Shown here one piece after another: positions 18,926 through 27,874 of a stretch of DNA of 64,000 nt. Under the pieces are notes generated by a model that did no database searches, was not told where the DNA came from, and saw only the letters and a program-made list of their open reading frames with translations. The position numbers and the translations under genes are program-made. Within the stretch, counting starts at the first letter, position 1. Every line of letters starts with the position of its first letter. Origin of the DNA: Phaeovibrio sulfidiphilus (GTDB lineage: Bacteria > Pseudomonadota > Alphaproteobacteria > Rhodospirillales > Rhodospirillaceae). Location: positions 682,001-746,000 of the forward strand of contig NZ_JACZHT010000001.1 of assembly GCF_014861485.1 (NCBI RefSeq), given 5' to 3'.

Positions 18926-19271
18926 TGATGTCCTCATACGACCCGGGTCGGCCGAAGCCGGACTCCAAACCCTCAACGCGGGGCGTGTCTCTTCAGGGTC
19001 AAGGGGGAGGGTTTCATTGACGCAGCACCGCACGTTATCCGGCAACACTGCCTGTATTGCCGGAACTTAGGCACGCCATAGTTTTCTGTCAAGTCTGTTT
19101 ATGGCATGCCCGTTATGCAAATAAGCGTTCTCCGGCGACCCCGGTCTTCCATTAAACCGTGCAAAAACCGCACAACAAGGTACGCCGGACGCCCGGGTTC
19201 CGGTGCTTTTTCACACGTTCTGACTGGAAAAAAGGCGGGCCGTTCGATGCCCCAACAGGCGTTCGGGCCGA
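18926..19271 (-). other. Spacer between rpoN and ptsN
   Basis: 346 bp with the ptsN promoter and an untranslated leader. I looked for a ribosome hibernation factor (hpf) here because it is common at this place in alphaproteobacteria and found no coding frame that resembles it. GC content drops around 19030-19180, consistent with regulatory DNA. Confidence 0.5.
19064..19092 (-). promoter_or_regulatory. Sigma70-type promoter for ptsN
   Basis: On the minus strand, a perfect -35 TTGACA (19092-19087) is separated by 17 bp from TAAGTT (19069-19064). Transcription would begin near 19057, about 130 bases before the ptsN start codon. Confidence 0.7.
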
Positions 19272-20789
19272 TCAGCTCCGGACCGGCTTTCCCCGGTTTT
19301 TTTTCCGCCGGTGGACCGAGGAGGGAATGCCCAGGGCCTCCCGATACTTCGCGACGGTCCGCCGGGCGATGTCGATGCCCTCGCTTTTCAGGGCGCTGAC
19401 AAGGGCTTCGTCCGACAGGGGGCAGTCGGGAGGCTCGGCCTCCACCAGGCTGCGGAGTTGGTCCCGCACGGTCTCGGCGGACAGGGCCTCCCCGTCTGCG
19501 CCGCTGATGGCCTGGGTGAAAAAGTACTTCATCTCGAACAGGCCCCGGGGGCAGGCGATGGTCTTGTTGGCCGTAGCCCGCGACACGGTGCTTTCGTGGA
19601 TCTCCACCGCCTCGGCCACATCCCGGAGGGTCATGGGCTTCAGGAACCGCACCCCGCGGGAGAAAAAGGCCGACTGCCGCCGGGCGATTTCCGAGGACAC
19701 CCGCAGCACGGTTCGCGCACGCTGGTCGAGGGCCCGGGCCAGCCAGTTCGCCGACGCGAGGGATTCGGACAGGTAGGCCCGGACCTCCGGATCCGGTGCG
19801 GACCGGGACAGGGTCGCGTAGTAGCGGTTGTTGACGATGACCCGGGGCAGGGCGGCAGAGTTAAGCTCGACCTGCCAGTCATCGTCGCCCCGGGGCAGGA
19901 TGTAGACATCCGGGATGCGGGTCTGGATGGACAGCCGCTCGAACCGCAGCGCGGGCTTCGGATCCAGGGTCCGGATTTCCCGGATCATGTCGTCGAGGTC
20001 GTCGTGCTGGACGCCGCACAGGGTGCCGAGCGCGTCCAGGTCTCCGGCGGCCAGAAGCTCCAGGTTGGCGAGAAGGGCCTCCATCGCCGGATCCAGCCGG
20101 TTGCGGTCCGCCAGCTGGAGGGCCAGGCACTCCCCCAGGGAGCGGGCGAACAGCCCGGGCGGATCCATGGCCTGAAGCCGCTTCAAGACCGCATCGACCG
20201 CGTCCACGTCCAGGCCCAGGGCGGCGGCCACGTCGGCGGTGCTTGCGGTCAGGTAGCCGGTTTCGTCCAGATGCAGCAGGAGCTGGCGGGCAATCCACTG
20301 CTCCGGTCCCTCGGGGATGTCGAGGGTGATCTGGCGCTCCAGATGGTCCAGGAGGGTGTCGCCGTGGTCGGCGTGGTTTTCCAGGCCCGTGTCCGGCAGG
20401 TCGCCCCCGGAATGGCCGCTGTCCCAGATCAGGGCGCTCCCGGCGGCGAGCGCTCCCGCGTCGTCGTGCCCCCAGCTCTCGGCGCCGGCGATATCGTTGT
20501 CCCGGTGGGTGTTGAAATCCTGGTCCAGGGGGAGTTCCGTCGCCGCGCCCGGATAGGCGTCCAGGAAGCCGGTTTCCGGGTCGGGGAAGCGGTCGGGGGT
20601 GTCGGCGTCACCGGGATCGGTGTCGTCGCCCGCGGCGTGCTCGAGCAGGGGGTTGCGCTCGACCTCCTCCTCCACGTAGGCGATGATGTCCGCGCTGGAC
20701 AGTTGCAGAAGCCGGATAGCCTGCTGCAGCCGGGGTGTCATGACCAGGGAGGGGGCCTGCCGCAGATCCAGGCGGGGCGTCATGGACAT
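19272..20789 (-). CDS. rpoN: RNA polymerase sigma-54 factor RpoN
   Basis: Sigma factor for promoters of the -24/-12 type that need activator ATPases. It has 505 residues. The N-terminal region I reads LRQAPSLVMTPRLQQAIRLLQLS, the glutamine-rich activator-contact segment. An acidic region II follows. The RpoN box ARRTVAKYRE lies at about 475-484 and binds the -24 element. It lies 29 bp after lptB on the same strand, as in many proteobacteria. Confidence 0.97.
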   Translation of the reverse strand: MSMTPRLDLRQAPSLVMTPRLQQAIRLLQLSSADIIAYVEEEVERNPLLEHAAGDDTDPGDADTPDRFPDPETGFLDAYPGAATELPLDQDFNTHRDNDIAGAESWGHDDAGALAAGSALIWDSGHSGGDLPDTGLENHADHGDTLLDHLERQITLDIPEGPEQWIARQLLLHLDETGYLTASTADVAAALGLDVDAVDAVLKRLQAMDPPGLFARSLGECLALQLADRNRLDPAMEALLANLELLAAGDLDALGTLCGVQHDDLDDMIREIRTLDPKPALRFERLSIQTRIPDVYILPRGDDDWQVELNSAALPRVIVNNRYYATLSRSAPDPEVRAYLSESLASANWLARALDQRARTVLRVSSEIARRQSAFFSRGVRFLKPMTLRDVAEAVEIHESTVSRATANKTIACPRGLFEMKYFFTQAISGADGEALSAETVRDQLRSLVEAEPPDCPLSDEALVSALKSEGIDIARRTVAKYREALGIPSSVHRRKKNRGKPVRS

Positions 20790-20818
20790 CGGACCCGATC
20801 CTTTTTCCTGTCAGCCGA

Positions 20819-21574
20819 TCAGAGACTGAAGCGCTCTCCGAGATAGACCTTGCGCACGCCCTCGTGGGCAACGATTTCGGCGGGTGTTCCCTCCATCAGG
20901 ACACCGCCCTCATTCAGGATATAGGCCCTGTCGATAATATCCAGCGTTTCGCGCACGTTGTGGTCGGTGATCAGGACGCCCAGGCCCCGGTCCTTGAGGT
21001 GGGAGACGATGTCCCGGATTTCGCCGATGGCAATGGGGTCGATGCCGGCCAGGGGCTCGTCCAGGAGAAGGAAGGCCGGCGAGGCCGCAAGGGCCCGGGC
21101 AATTTCCGTCCGGCGCCGCTCGCCGCCCGACAGGGCCATGGCGGGGACGTGCCGGATGTGGGAAATGTTGAACTCCCGCAGAAGCTCCTCCAGCCGGTCC
21201 ATTCGGGCGTCGGGCTCGCTTTCCGAGACCTCCAGCACCGCGAGGATGTTCTTCTCCACGCTCAGGCCGCGAAACACCGAGGCCTCCTGGGGAAGGTACC
21301 CCACCCCGAGCCGGGCCCGCTGGTACATGGGCATTTTGGTGACGTCGCGCTCGTCCAGGAACACCTGGCCCTCGTCCGGGCGGATCAGGCCGGTCATGCA
21401 GTAGAACGACGTGGTTTTTCCCGCGCCGTTCGGCCCCAGAAGGCCCACGGCCTCGCCCCGGTGCACGCTGATGGACACATCGCGCAGCACGTAGCGCTTC
21501 CCGAAGCGCTTTTCCAGGCCCTGTGCCGAAAAGCCGAGCCGACGTTTTTTCCCGGGTGCCGTCGGGTCGGTCAT
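20819..21574 (-). CDS. lptB: LPS export ABC transporter ATP-binding protein LptB
   Basis: ATPase of the LptB2FG complex that extracts lipopolysaccharide from the inner membrane. It has 251 residues. Walker [10 protein letters not shown] at 47-55, the signature LSGGERRR, Walker [13 protein letters not shown] and the switch histidine in TDHNV are all present. Its start overlaps the lptA stop by four bases. lptF and lptG are not in the window. Confidence 0.97.
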   Translation of the reverse strand: MTDPTAPGKKRRLGFSAQGLEKRFGKRYVLRDVSISVHRGEAVGLLGPNGAGKTTSFYCMTGLIRPDEGQVFLDERDVTKMPMYQRARLGVGYLPQEASVFRGLSVEKNILAVLEVSESEPDARMDRLEELLREFNISHIRHVPAMALSGGERRRTEIARALAASPAFLLLDEPLAGIDPIAIGEIRDIVSHLKDRGLGVLITDHNVRETLDIIDRAYILNEGGVLMEGTPAEIVAHEGVRKVYLGERFSL

Positions 21575-22542
21575 TCTTTGTCTCCGGTGTCAAAAATCGC
21601 GCGGACCTGCCCCGAGCCGTCGGCGGCTCCGGGCGCGGCGTCACCCCGGGTGATGCGGGAGATGCCGGTTTTCATGTTCACCTCGGCCCGGTTGCCCGAG
21701 ACCTGGCGGCCGTCATTCGACATGAGAAGCACGTTGCCCTCCAGCGTGGCCACGCCGGTTTCGGGCCGGTACACGCCGTGATCGCCGACGACGGTTTCCG
21801 CATCGGTTTCGATCACCACGTTGCCCCTGGCCCGGATTTCGCGGATCCCCGAGCTCTTGTCCGGGCCCCCGGCGGCGGGGGCGGAGGCCGCCCGGTTGCC
21901 GGGGCCGTTTCCAAGGTCCGCCTCCAGGACGTCGGCCCGGATGGAGTGCCCGGTTTCCGTATTCCGGGCGGTGGCGTTGCCCTTGGCGATGGCGGTGCCG
22001 GTTTTTTCCCAGTACTCCAGCCGGTCGCTTGCGGTGACCACCTCGTTGCGGGTTTTCAGGGTCGGGGGATTGCCCACAATCCAGATCAGGCCCTGGTCGG
22101 TTTCCCGCACGGCGCGGGTTCCGGTGATGGTCTGGTCCGGCAGGGTGATGCGCACATGCCCGACGGCCTCGATGCGGTAGATATCCGTGTCGGACGTGCT
22201 CGAGGGGCCGGGCGCGCCGGGGGCGTTCGCGCGCCCTGACTCCCGGTAGGAGGCAATGAGCCGGTCCGCATGGACCCGGTTCTGTCCCTGGATGGCGACC
22301 GCATTTCCCTGGGCGACGTACTGCTTGTCCTCGCGCCGCCACTCCAGAGCCTCGTCGGCGAGGATCTCGATGGGGTCTCCCGAGCGGCTTTTCAGCTCCT
22401 GGGCTGAGGCCGGATCACAGGCCAGGGCCGTCAGGACGGCCGAAACGAGAACAGCCGCGACAACGCTGCCGGCGCCCGCAAGGCGGGTGCTCCGGCGGGA
22501 GGGGGGCGTCAGCGCCGGGGTCGGTTTCGGAATGGGGCTCAT
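21571..22542 (-). CDS. lptA: LPS transport periplasmic bridge protein LptA (OstA family)
   Basis: Periplasmic protein that carries LPS between inner and outer membrane. It has 323 residues, against about 185 in E. coli. A signal peptide is evident (hydrophobic stretch about 24-46, ending ASA). Two OstA-like segments follow: roughly 55-150 beginning [13 protein letters not shown], and about 160-310 with [20 protein letters not shown] and [23 protein letters not shown]. They flank Gly/Pro/Ala-rich inserts. The ATG at 22542 overlaps the lptC stop by one base (TGATG), with GGAG upstream. Confidence 0.9.
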   Translation of the reverse strand: MSPIPKPTPALTPPSRRSTRLAGAGSVVAAVLVSAVLTALACDPASAQELKSRSGDPIEILADEALEWRREDKQYVAQGNAVAIQGQNRVHADRLIASYRESGRANAPGAPGPSSTSDTDIYRIEAVGHVRITLPDQTITGTRAVRETDQGLIWIVGNPPTLKTRNEVVTASDRLEYWEKTGTAIAKGNATARNTETGHSIRADVLEADLGNGPGNRAASAPAAGGPDKSSGIREIRARGNVVIETDAETVVGDHGVYRPETGVATLEGNVLLMSNDGRQVSGNRAEVNMKTGISRITRGDAAPGAADGSGQVRAIFDTGDKE

Positions 22543-23192
22543 CACGGATGCTCCTGCTGGCCTATCTGCATCCGTGATTTTCCAAGAAAACGGATCACTG
22601 CGCCACCGTTTTCCACCTCGAAGCCCGAGCTGGAGGCCACCGTGAAGTCCGGACCGCGCCCGTCCACGGGTTTGTCGCCGAAGGCCCGGTTGTCCGACAG
22701 GTCGATCACGGCCTCCTCGGTCATGAACTGGGTACCGTCGTTCCGGTAGAGAAAGACGTCCTTCTCCAGGGTGACCAGGTTGTGGTCCTCGCTGATGTGG
22801 CCGGTGTGGCTTTCCAGGGAGAACCAGTCGCCGGAGCGCCGGTTCAGGTCCGCCCTCGGGGAGACAAGCAGGATCCAGCCATCCTTGGCGGACAGGCCTG
22901 TGGCCCGCTCGGCGGAGATGACGAAGGGCTCGTCATTCTTGTCCGAGCCCATGAACCGGGGATTGACGATGGTCGACGAGTCCGCAGACCGGTAGTCGAA
23001 CGGCGGGAACTCGAGCCGGAAATCATGGAGCCGCTCGGTCATCCAGGGCCAGAACAGCAGAAGGCACAGGAACACCGACGAGACCGCGGGCAGGATGACT
23101 TTCATCCGCTCGACAAAGCGCGAGTGCCGCTCGCTGGCGCGCTCGCGTTCGCTCAGGGTCCGCGACCGGTGCGGTGCGGCCTGCCCTGTCAT
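22542..23192 (-). CDS. lptC: LPS export protein LptC
   Basis: Inner-membrane anchored protein that passes LPS from LptB2FG to LptA. It has 216 residues: a cytoplasmic N-terminus of about 30, one membrane segment (about 31-51, VILPAVSSVFLCLLLFWPW), then a periplasmic OstA-like beta domain. It overlaps kdsD by four bases at its start and lptA by one base at its end, so the genes are translationally coupled. Confidence 0.93.
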   Translation of the reverse strand: MTGQAAPHRSRTLSERERASERHSRFVERMKVILPAVSSVFLCLLLFWPWMTERLHDFRLEFPPFDYRSADSSTIVNPRFMGSDKNDEPFVISAERATGLSAKDGWILLVSPRADLNRRSGDWFSLESHTGHISEDHNLVTLEKDVFLYRNDGTQFMTEEAVIDLSDNRAFGDKPVDGRGPDFTVASSSGFEVENGGAVIRFLGKSRMQIGQQEHP

Positions 23193-24196
23193 GCAATACC
23201 GGCCCTCAGGCAGTCGTGCAGGTGGACAAAGCCCACAGGCCGACGGTCCTCATCCAGGGCGAAAAGGCCGGTGATCTTGTGCTCGTTCATGATCCTGAGG
23301 GCCTCCACCGCCATCAGGGACGGGCGCACGGTCAGGGGCGCGCGGGTCATGACGTCAGCGGTCTTCCGGCCCAGGAGGTCTTTGTCCATGTGCCGTCGCA
23401 GGTCACCGTCGGTGATGATGCCCGCAAGGCGTCCGTCGCCGTCCACCACGCCGGTGCAGCCCAGGCTCTTGGCGCTGATCTCCAGAATGGCCTGGCCCAT
23501 GGGCGTGTCCATGGACACCAGAGGCAGGCTGTCCTTCGGGTGCATCAGGTCGGAGACCCGCTTCAGGATGGTTCCCAGCTTGCCGCCCGGGTGGAAATTG
23601 CGGAAGTCGGTGGCGGTGAAGCCGCGCCGCTCCAGAAGCGAGACCGCAAGGGCGTCGCCAAGGGCGATCATCAGTGTGGTCGAGGTGGTGGGCGCAAGGC
23701 CGTTCGGGCAGGCCTCGGTCAGCGGAGGCAGCACCAGGGCCAGGTCCGCCGCGGTGGACAGGGTCGAGGGATCGCGCCCCGTGATCGAGACCAGAAGGTT
23801 TCCGTTGCGCCGGGTATAGGCGGTCAGGTCCGCAAGCTCGGGGGTCTCGCCCGAGTTGGACAGGGCGATGACCCCGTCCTCGGGTCCGATCATGCCCAGG
23901 TCGCCGTGGGAGGCCTCGCCCGGGTGCACAAAGAACGCCGGCGTTCCCGTGGAGGCCATGGTGGCGGCGATTTTGCGCCCCACGTGGCCGCTCTTCCCCA
24001 TGCCGGAGATGATCACCTTGCCCTTCAGGGCCAGAAGGCGCTCGATCACGTCGCACAGAACGCCGTTCAGGCTGTCGGACAGGGCGCCCAGGGCCTGTTT
24101 TTCAGTTTCCAGGACCCGTCGCGCGGTGGCGAGTGTCTGGTCCTGCACGGGGTGTCGCGCCGGGGATGCGGCGCGGGCAGAGGTGGGGGCAGTCAT
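23189..24196 (-). CDS. kdsD: D-arabinose 5-phosphate isomerase KdsD/KpsF
   Basis: Makes arabinose 5-phosphate, the precursor of the LPS sugar Kdo. It has 335 residues: a SIS domain (about 45-185) with ISGMGKSGHVGRKIAATMASTGTPAFF and ALSNSGET, then two CBS domains (about 215-335) with GIITDGDLRRHMD. It is the first gene of the kdsD-lptC-lptA-lptB-rpoN operon, whose junctions overlap or are short. This couples supply of an LPS sugar to LPS export. Confidence 0.95.
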   Translation of the reverse strand: MTAPTSARAASPARHPVQDQTLATARRVLETEKQALGALSDSLNGVLCDVIERLLALKGKVIISGMGKSGHVGRKIAATMASTGTPAFFVHPGEASHGDLGMIGPEDGVIALSNSGETPELADLTAYTRRNGNLLVSITGRDPSTLSTAADLALVLPPLTEACPNGLAPTTSTTLMIALGDALAVSLLERRGFTATDFRNFHPGGKLGTILKRVSDLMHPKDSLPLVSMDTPMGQAILEISAKSLGCTGVVDGDGRLAGIITDGDLRRHMDKDLLGRKTADVMTRAPLTVRPSLMAVEALRIMNEHKITGLFALDEDRRPVGFVHLHDCLRAGIA

Positions 24197-24543
24197 GAGG
24201 GTGTCTGTCTTTCCTGGTGATCAGGCGGGAGAGCACTGATCTGTAGGGCCCAATATGAGAGGTCGGGCCTTTCCGGTCAACCGCTTCCCGTCTGAACCGG
24301 AGGTCGGTTTTCGTGGCTGCAGCCGGGTTCCCGGCGCCGGATCCGGGGCCGCGGGTCCGGTTTTTCCCCGGTCAGGACGGGGACATTCGCCCCACCGGCC
24401 GGGAGCCGCGGACACACTCCGCCCGTCAGGCGACCCCGGTCCCCTGGCGGAAAAATCGTAACGGTGCGGGAAAATCGGGGGCTCCGGAGCCGAAACCCCA
24501 AAGATCCCCGCATCGTCGGGGACCAAGGCCAGAGGTCGCAGAC
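24197..24543. other. Spacer between the RNase D gene and kdsD
   Basis: 347 bp. The kdsD-proximal end holds the probable promoter; the rest is GC-rich with no recognisable gene or repeat. Confidence 0.5.
24252..24280 (-). promoter_or_regulatory. Probable promoter of the kdsD-lpt-rpoN operon
   Basis: Minus strand: TTGACC (24280-24275), 17-bp spacer, CATATT (24257-24252). The predicted start is near 24245, about 50 bases upstream of the kdsD ATG. Confidence 0.55.
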
Positions 24544-25161
24544 CTAGTGGGAGAACAGGTCCGGCTCGTCCCAGCCCATGATGTCGAGCACGGCCCGGGT
24601 GGGCAGGAAGCTGAAGCAGCGGGTGGCCAGCTCGGTGCGCCCCTCGCGAGCCAGAAGCCCGTCCAGGTGGTCCTTCAGGGCGTGCAGGAACAGCACGTCG
24701 TTGGCAGCATAGCGGACCTGCTCGGGCGAGAGCTCGGGCACGCCCCAGTCGCTGGTCTGCTGCTCCTTGGACAGCTGGATCCCCAGAAGATCGTTGCACA
24801 GCGTCTTGAGGCTGTGGCTGGGGGAGCTGGTGCGCGTGAGCTTGCTGGCAATCTTCGTGCAGTAGACGGGCTGCGCCATGACACCCAGCCACCGGTAAAG
24901 GGAGGCAATGTCAAAGCGGCCGAAGTGCATGATTTTCAGGATGGCCGGGTTGGCGAGGAGCTCCCGCAGAACCGGGGCATCCTGGCCGTTGACGATCTGC
25001 ACGATGTGGGCGTGGCCGTCGCCCGCGGACAGCTGGACAACGCACAGCCGGTCACGATGGAGGTTGAGCCCCATGGTTTCCGTGTCGATGGCAACGCCGA
25101 GGGGGAAGGAAAGACCTTCCGGCAAGTCGCCTTTATGCAGATGGAGGACCGGCTCGTTCAT
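24544..25161 (-). CDS. RNase D-like 3'-5' exonuclease
   Basis: A 205-residue DEDDy-type exonuclease consisting only of the catalytic domain, with no HRDC domains, as in the short alphaproteobacterial form. AIDTETMGLN near residue 24 is Exo I; MHFGRFDIASLYR is Exo II; SDWGVPELSPEQVRYAANDV with the tyrosine and aspartate is Exo III. Likely a tRNA or RNA 3'-end processing enzyme. I chose the ATG at 25161; the frame is open upstream only because it runs through the antisense of tRNA-Leu. It lies next to kdsD in the usual order. Confidence 0.9.
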   Translation of the reverse strand: MNEPVLHLHKGDLPEGLSFPLGVAIDTETMGLNLHRDRLCVVQLSAGDGHAHIVQIVNGQDAPVLRELLANPAILKIMHFGRFDIASLYRWLGVMAQPVYCTKIASKLTRTSSPSHSLKTLCNDLLGIQLSKEQQTSDWGVPELSPEQVRYAANDVLFLHALKDHLDGLLAREGRTELATRCFSFLPTRAVLDIMGWDEPDLFSH

Positions 25162-25227
25162 TTCACTGTTTCCACGGCACGGCGCCCGGAGCGCGTGACG
25201 TACCGGGCGCGGGAGCCGTTGAAATAA

Positions 25228-25314
25228 TGGTGCCCAGGAGAAGACTCGAACTTCCACAGCCTTGCGGCCACAGGTACCTGAAACCTGCGCGTCTACCAAT
25301 TCCGCCACCTGGGC
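25228..25314 (-). tRNA. tRNA-Leu, anticodon CAG
   Basis: 87 bases including an encoded 3' CCA. Acceptor arms GCCCAGG and CCTGGGC pair fully. The anticodon arm is CAGGT / loop TTCAGGT / ACCTG, which gives anticodon CAG. A long variable arm (GGCCGCAAGGCTG) marks a class II tRNA. The T loop is TTCGAGT. It reads the CTG leucine codon, which is heavily used in this GC-rich DNA. Confidence 0.97.
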
Positions 25315-25535
25315 ATTTAGGGGCGCTGTCGGTGGAGCAGCTTTTAAGGCCCGGGGCCTTTCTTGTCAAAGGAAAAATGCGTGGGTTTCCGAAAAAAAAA
25401 CAGCGGGGTTCTGTAGCGCCCCGGGGGCCGGGAAATCCGGGGGTGCCGGGCCTCCATTTCTTTCTTTTCCACACGGGAGCCAGGCGGCATTATGGGGCAC
25501 GCCCTGTGGCACCTTTGGACGTGGAGCCTTCACTG

Positions 25536-26507
25536 ATGGAACTTCGTGGTCGGACGGTTACGGTTTTTGGTGGGGCCGGTTTTATCGGCTCCGTTCTGGT
25601 TGGTCTTCTTGCCCGCCGGGGCGCGCGGGTGCGCGTTCCCGTTCGGGATATGGTGAAGGGCGCCCATCTGCGGCCTCTCGGAGAGCCGGGACAGGTGTCC
25701 CCCCTTCTGTGCTCCACCGGCAACGCGGACTCGGTCGCCCGGGTGATTGCGGGCTCGGACGTGGTGATCAACCTGATCGGCATCCTGTTCGAGGGCGGCG
25801 GTCACGGCTTTGAATCCGTTCACGTGGACACCGCCGGGCGAATCGCCCGCGAGGCCAAGAAGGCCGACGTGCCGGTGTTCGTCCATTTCTCGGCGCTGGG
25901 AGCGGATGACCGCTCGGCGTCGGTGTACGCCCGCACCAAGTCCCGGGGCGAGGCCGCGGTGCGGACCGCGTTCCCCTCGGCCACGATTGTCCGGCCCTCG
26001 GTGGTGTTCGGACCCGGGGACAGCTTCCTGGAAAACATGGCCTCGCTGGCGCGGACCGTTCCCGTGATCGGGTACGTGGACCGGGGCGGGGAGGCGGGCC
26101 CGACCCGGATCCAGCCCGTCTACGTGGGCGACGTGGGCCGCGCGGTGGTCCGCATTCTCGAGACCCCGGCCCTGCACGGACGGACCTTCGAGCTGGGCGG
26201 AGACCGGGTGATGACCATGAAGGAGATTGGCCAGCTGGTCGCCCGCTCCATGAACCGGAGCTATCCGGTGGTCGGGATCTCCATGGGCATGGCGCGGATT
26301 CTGGCGACCCTGGTGGGCTGGCTTCCCCGCCCGCTTCTGACCCGGGATGTGGTCCGGCTGCTGGAGACCGACAACGTGGTTCAGGGCAAGCTGCCCGGGC
26401 TTGCGGAACTGGGTATCGAGCCCCAGCCGATCGAGATGATTTGCGCGACCATGATGCGGGGCTACCGCCCTCTGGCGCCGGGTATCGTCCTGCGCCGGGA
26501 GCGCTAG
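25536..26507 (+). CDS. NAD(P)-binding protein of the complex I NDUFA9 type
   Basis: An atypical short-chain dehydrogenase/epimerase of 323 residues. GGAGFIGS near residues 12-19 is the dinucleotide-binding motif. SALGADDRSASVYARTKSRGEAAVR has the tyrosine and lysine positions of this family. RPSVVFGPGDSFLE and the C-terminal half resemble the NDUFA9 accessory subunit of respiratory complex I and its bacterial relatives. A direct role in complex I is not shown. The ATG at 25536 has GGAG upstream; earlier codons run through the tRNA antisense. Confidence 0.85.
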   Translation: MELRGRTVTVFGGAGFIGSVLVGLLARRGARVRVPVRDMVKGAHLRPLGEPGQVSPLLCSTGNADSVARVIAGSDVVINLIGILFEGGGHGFESVHVDTAGRIAREAKKADVPVFVHFSALGADDRSASVYARTKSRGEAAVRTAFPSATIVRPSVVFGPGDSFLENMASLARTVPVIGYVDRGGEAGPTRIQPVYVGDVGRAVVRILETPALHGRTFELGGDRVMTMKEIGQLVARSMNRSYPVVGISMGMARILATLVGWLPRPLLTRDVVRLLETDNVVQGKLPGLAELGIEPQPIEMICATMMRGYRPLAPGIVLRRER

Positions 26508-26626
26508 GGCAGGGTGGTGAAGGGCTGCGGCGGGGGCTGAGGCTCCCCCGGGCCCCCGTCGGTGCCGTTCCAAGCGCGGGGCCGGACGTCCCCAGCGGAC
26601 CCGAAACGATCCGGGGCCGGTGGCGG

Positions 26627-26737
26627 GCGTCCTTGTGGTGGATCCGGGAGCCCAAAGGCACCCGCTGGCCGCTGGTGGTGCGCACCGGGACTGCGGGCAT
26701 ATCTTGGGGCGTCAGGCGGTCCGCGTCCTGGCTTGGT
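26627..26737 (-). pseudogene. Decayed fragment of an RND efflux permease gene
   Basis: On the minus strand, about 37 codons read QDADRLTPQDMPAVPVRTTSG and then RVPLGSRIHHKDA (approximate ends 26627 and 26737). They closely parallel QDEDRLTPQDMSNVFVRTTSG, then LVPLDSLIRLKETS of the intact RND pump 2 kb away. The similarity fades on both sides. The rest of the 26508-26841 spacer has no recognisable gene, and includes a short direct repeat of GCCTTGCAGCG near 26790-26812. This looks like a remnant of a second RND gene or an old partial duplication. Confidence 0.7.
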
Positions 26738-26841
26738 CGATGAGCTTGTGCTCTTGGCCCGGTCCCACTCTCAGGCGCGGTGCCGGGTGCCTTGCAGCGT
26801 ATGCCTTGCAGCGCAAACCGGGGGCCGGTTCGGCAGACCGG

Positions 26842-27867
26842 TCAGGCGCGGCTTCGGCTGATCATCTGGAGTGTCAGGCGAAGGCGCTCGCCCTCGGCCT
26901 CCGTTCCGAACAGGCCGAAGCGCAGGAGATCCGGGCGGTCGCGAAACGCCCGGACCAGGATCCCCCGCCTGGCCAGGGCCTCGAACACCTGGGGCGCGGG
27001 CTTGAGCCGCGGGGTCCGGGCCAGCTTGAACAGGTCGGTGCCCCCCACAACCGGATAGCCGCAGTTTTCCAGAAGATCCTCAAGGAGCCGGCCCTGACGG
27101 CGCAGCCTCTGGCGCTGGGCCGTGCGCCACGCCTGGTCGCGTTCCGCCCGGGCGCCCACCGCGAGTGCGGGGCCCGAGACGTTCCAGGGCCCCAGACGCG
27201 TTTCCAGGTCCGCCACGGTCGGGGCCGGACCCGCCACCCAGCCCAGCCGGATTCCCGGCAGCCCGAAGAACTTTCCGAACGAGCGCAGGACCAGAAGCCC
27301 GGGCCGTCCCGAGAAGGGAAGAACCGATGCGTCCGGCGTGACCTCCGCAAAGGCCTCGTCCACCACCAGCAGGCCCCCGATGGCCGCCTGCTTCCGGGCG
27401 GCCTCCAGCAGGTCCACCACGCCGGTTTGCTCTCCGGTCGGGTTGTTGGGGTTGATGACCACCACCACCGCCGCGTTTCCCGCGTGGTCCAGGGGCCGGG
27501 GGGAGGCAATCACCGTGCGCCCGTACAGGGACCAGGCGTCGGCGTGCCCGGTGTAGCCCGGTTCGGGCACCGCGACGGGGCCCGGCGGCAGGTCGCACAG
27601 GGGCAGGACCTGGAGCGCGCCTTGCTCCCCCGCGGTGGGAAGGACGGCCACGGTGTCCGGCAGGTCGTGCCCCTGGCGGACGGCCTCCACGAAGGCCCGG
27701 GTGTCCGAGCCCAGGGGCAGGCGGGTCCAGGCGTCGCCGGGGAGGTCGTCCACGGGATAGGCATAGGGGGCGATCCCGGTGGACAGGTCAAGCCAGCCGC
27801 TGGCGGGGACTCCGAAACGCTCGCTTGCGGCATCCAGGGCGCCGCCGTGAAACAGCAGGGGGTTCAT
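26842..27867 (-). CDS. cobC: Threonine-phosphate decarboxylase-type PLP enzyme (CobC/CobD family)
   Basis: Class I/II aminotransferase-fold enzyme, 341 residues. By family it makes the aminopropanol phosphate side chain of cobalamin. HGGALDAASERFGVP and LDLSTGIAPYAYP at the N-terminus are characteristic. NPNNPTG is the cofactor-binding motif, and Lys199 in RSFGKFFGLPGIRLG is the likely Schiff-base lysine. The ATG at 27867 follows the RND permease stop by seven bases, so it may be transcribed with the pump. No other cobalamin gene is in the window. Confidence 0.85.
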   Translation of the reverse strand: MNPLLFHGGALDAASERFGVPASGWLDLSTGIAPYAYPVDDLPGDAWTRLPLGSDTRAFVEAVRQGHDLPDTVAVLPTAGEQGALQVLPLCDLPPGPVAVPEPGYTGHADAWSLYGRTVIASPRPLDHAGNAAVVVVINPNNPTGEQTGVVDLLEAARKQAAIGGLLVVDEAFAEVTPDASVLPFSGRPGLLVLRSFGKFFGLPGIRLGWVAGPAPTVADLETRLGPWNVSGPALAVGARAERDQAWRTAQRQRLRRQGRLLEDLLENCGYPVVGGTDLFKLARTPRLKPAPQVFEALARRGILVRAFRDRPDLLRFGLFGTEAEGERLRLTLQMISRSRA

Positions 27868-27874
27868 GTCAGCC

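Noticed and set aside
25162-25535. N-terminal extensions of the RNase D-like and NDUFA9-like genes across this stretch
   Set aside because: Both run through tRNA-Leu in antisense or sense; family similarity and ribosome-binding sites support the inner starts.
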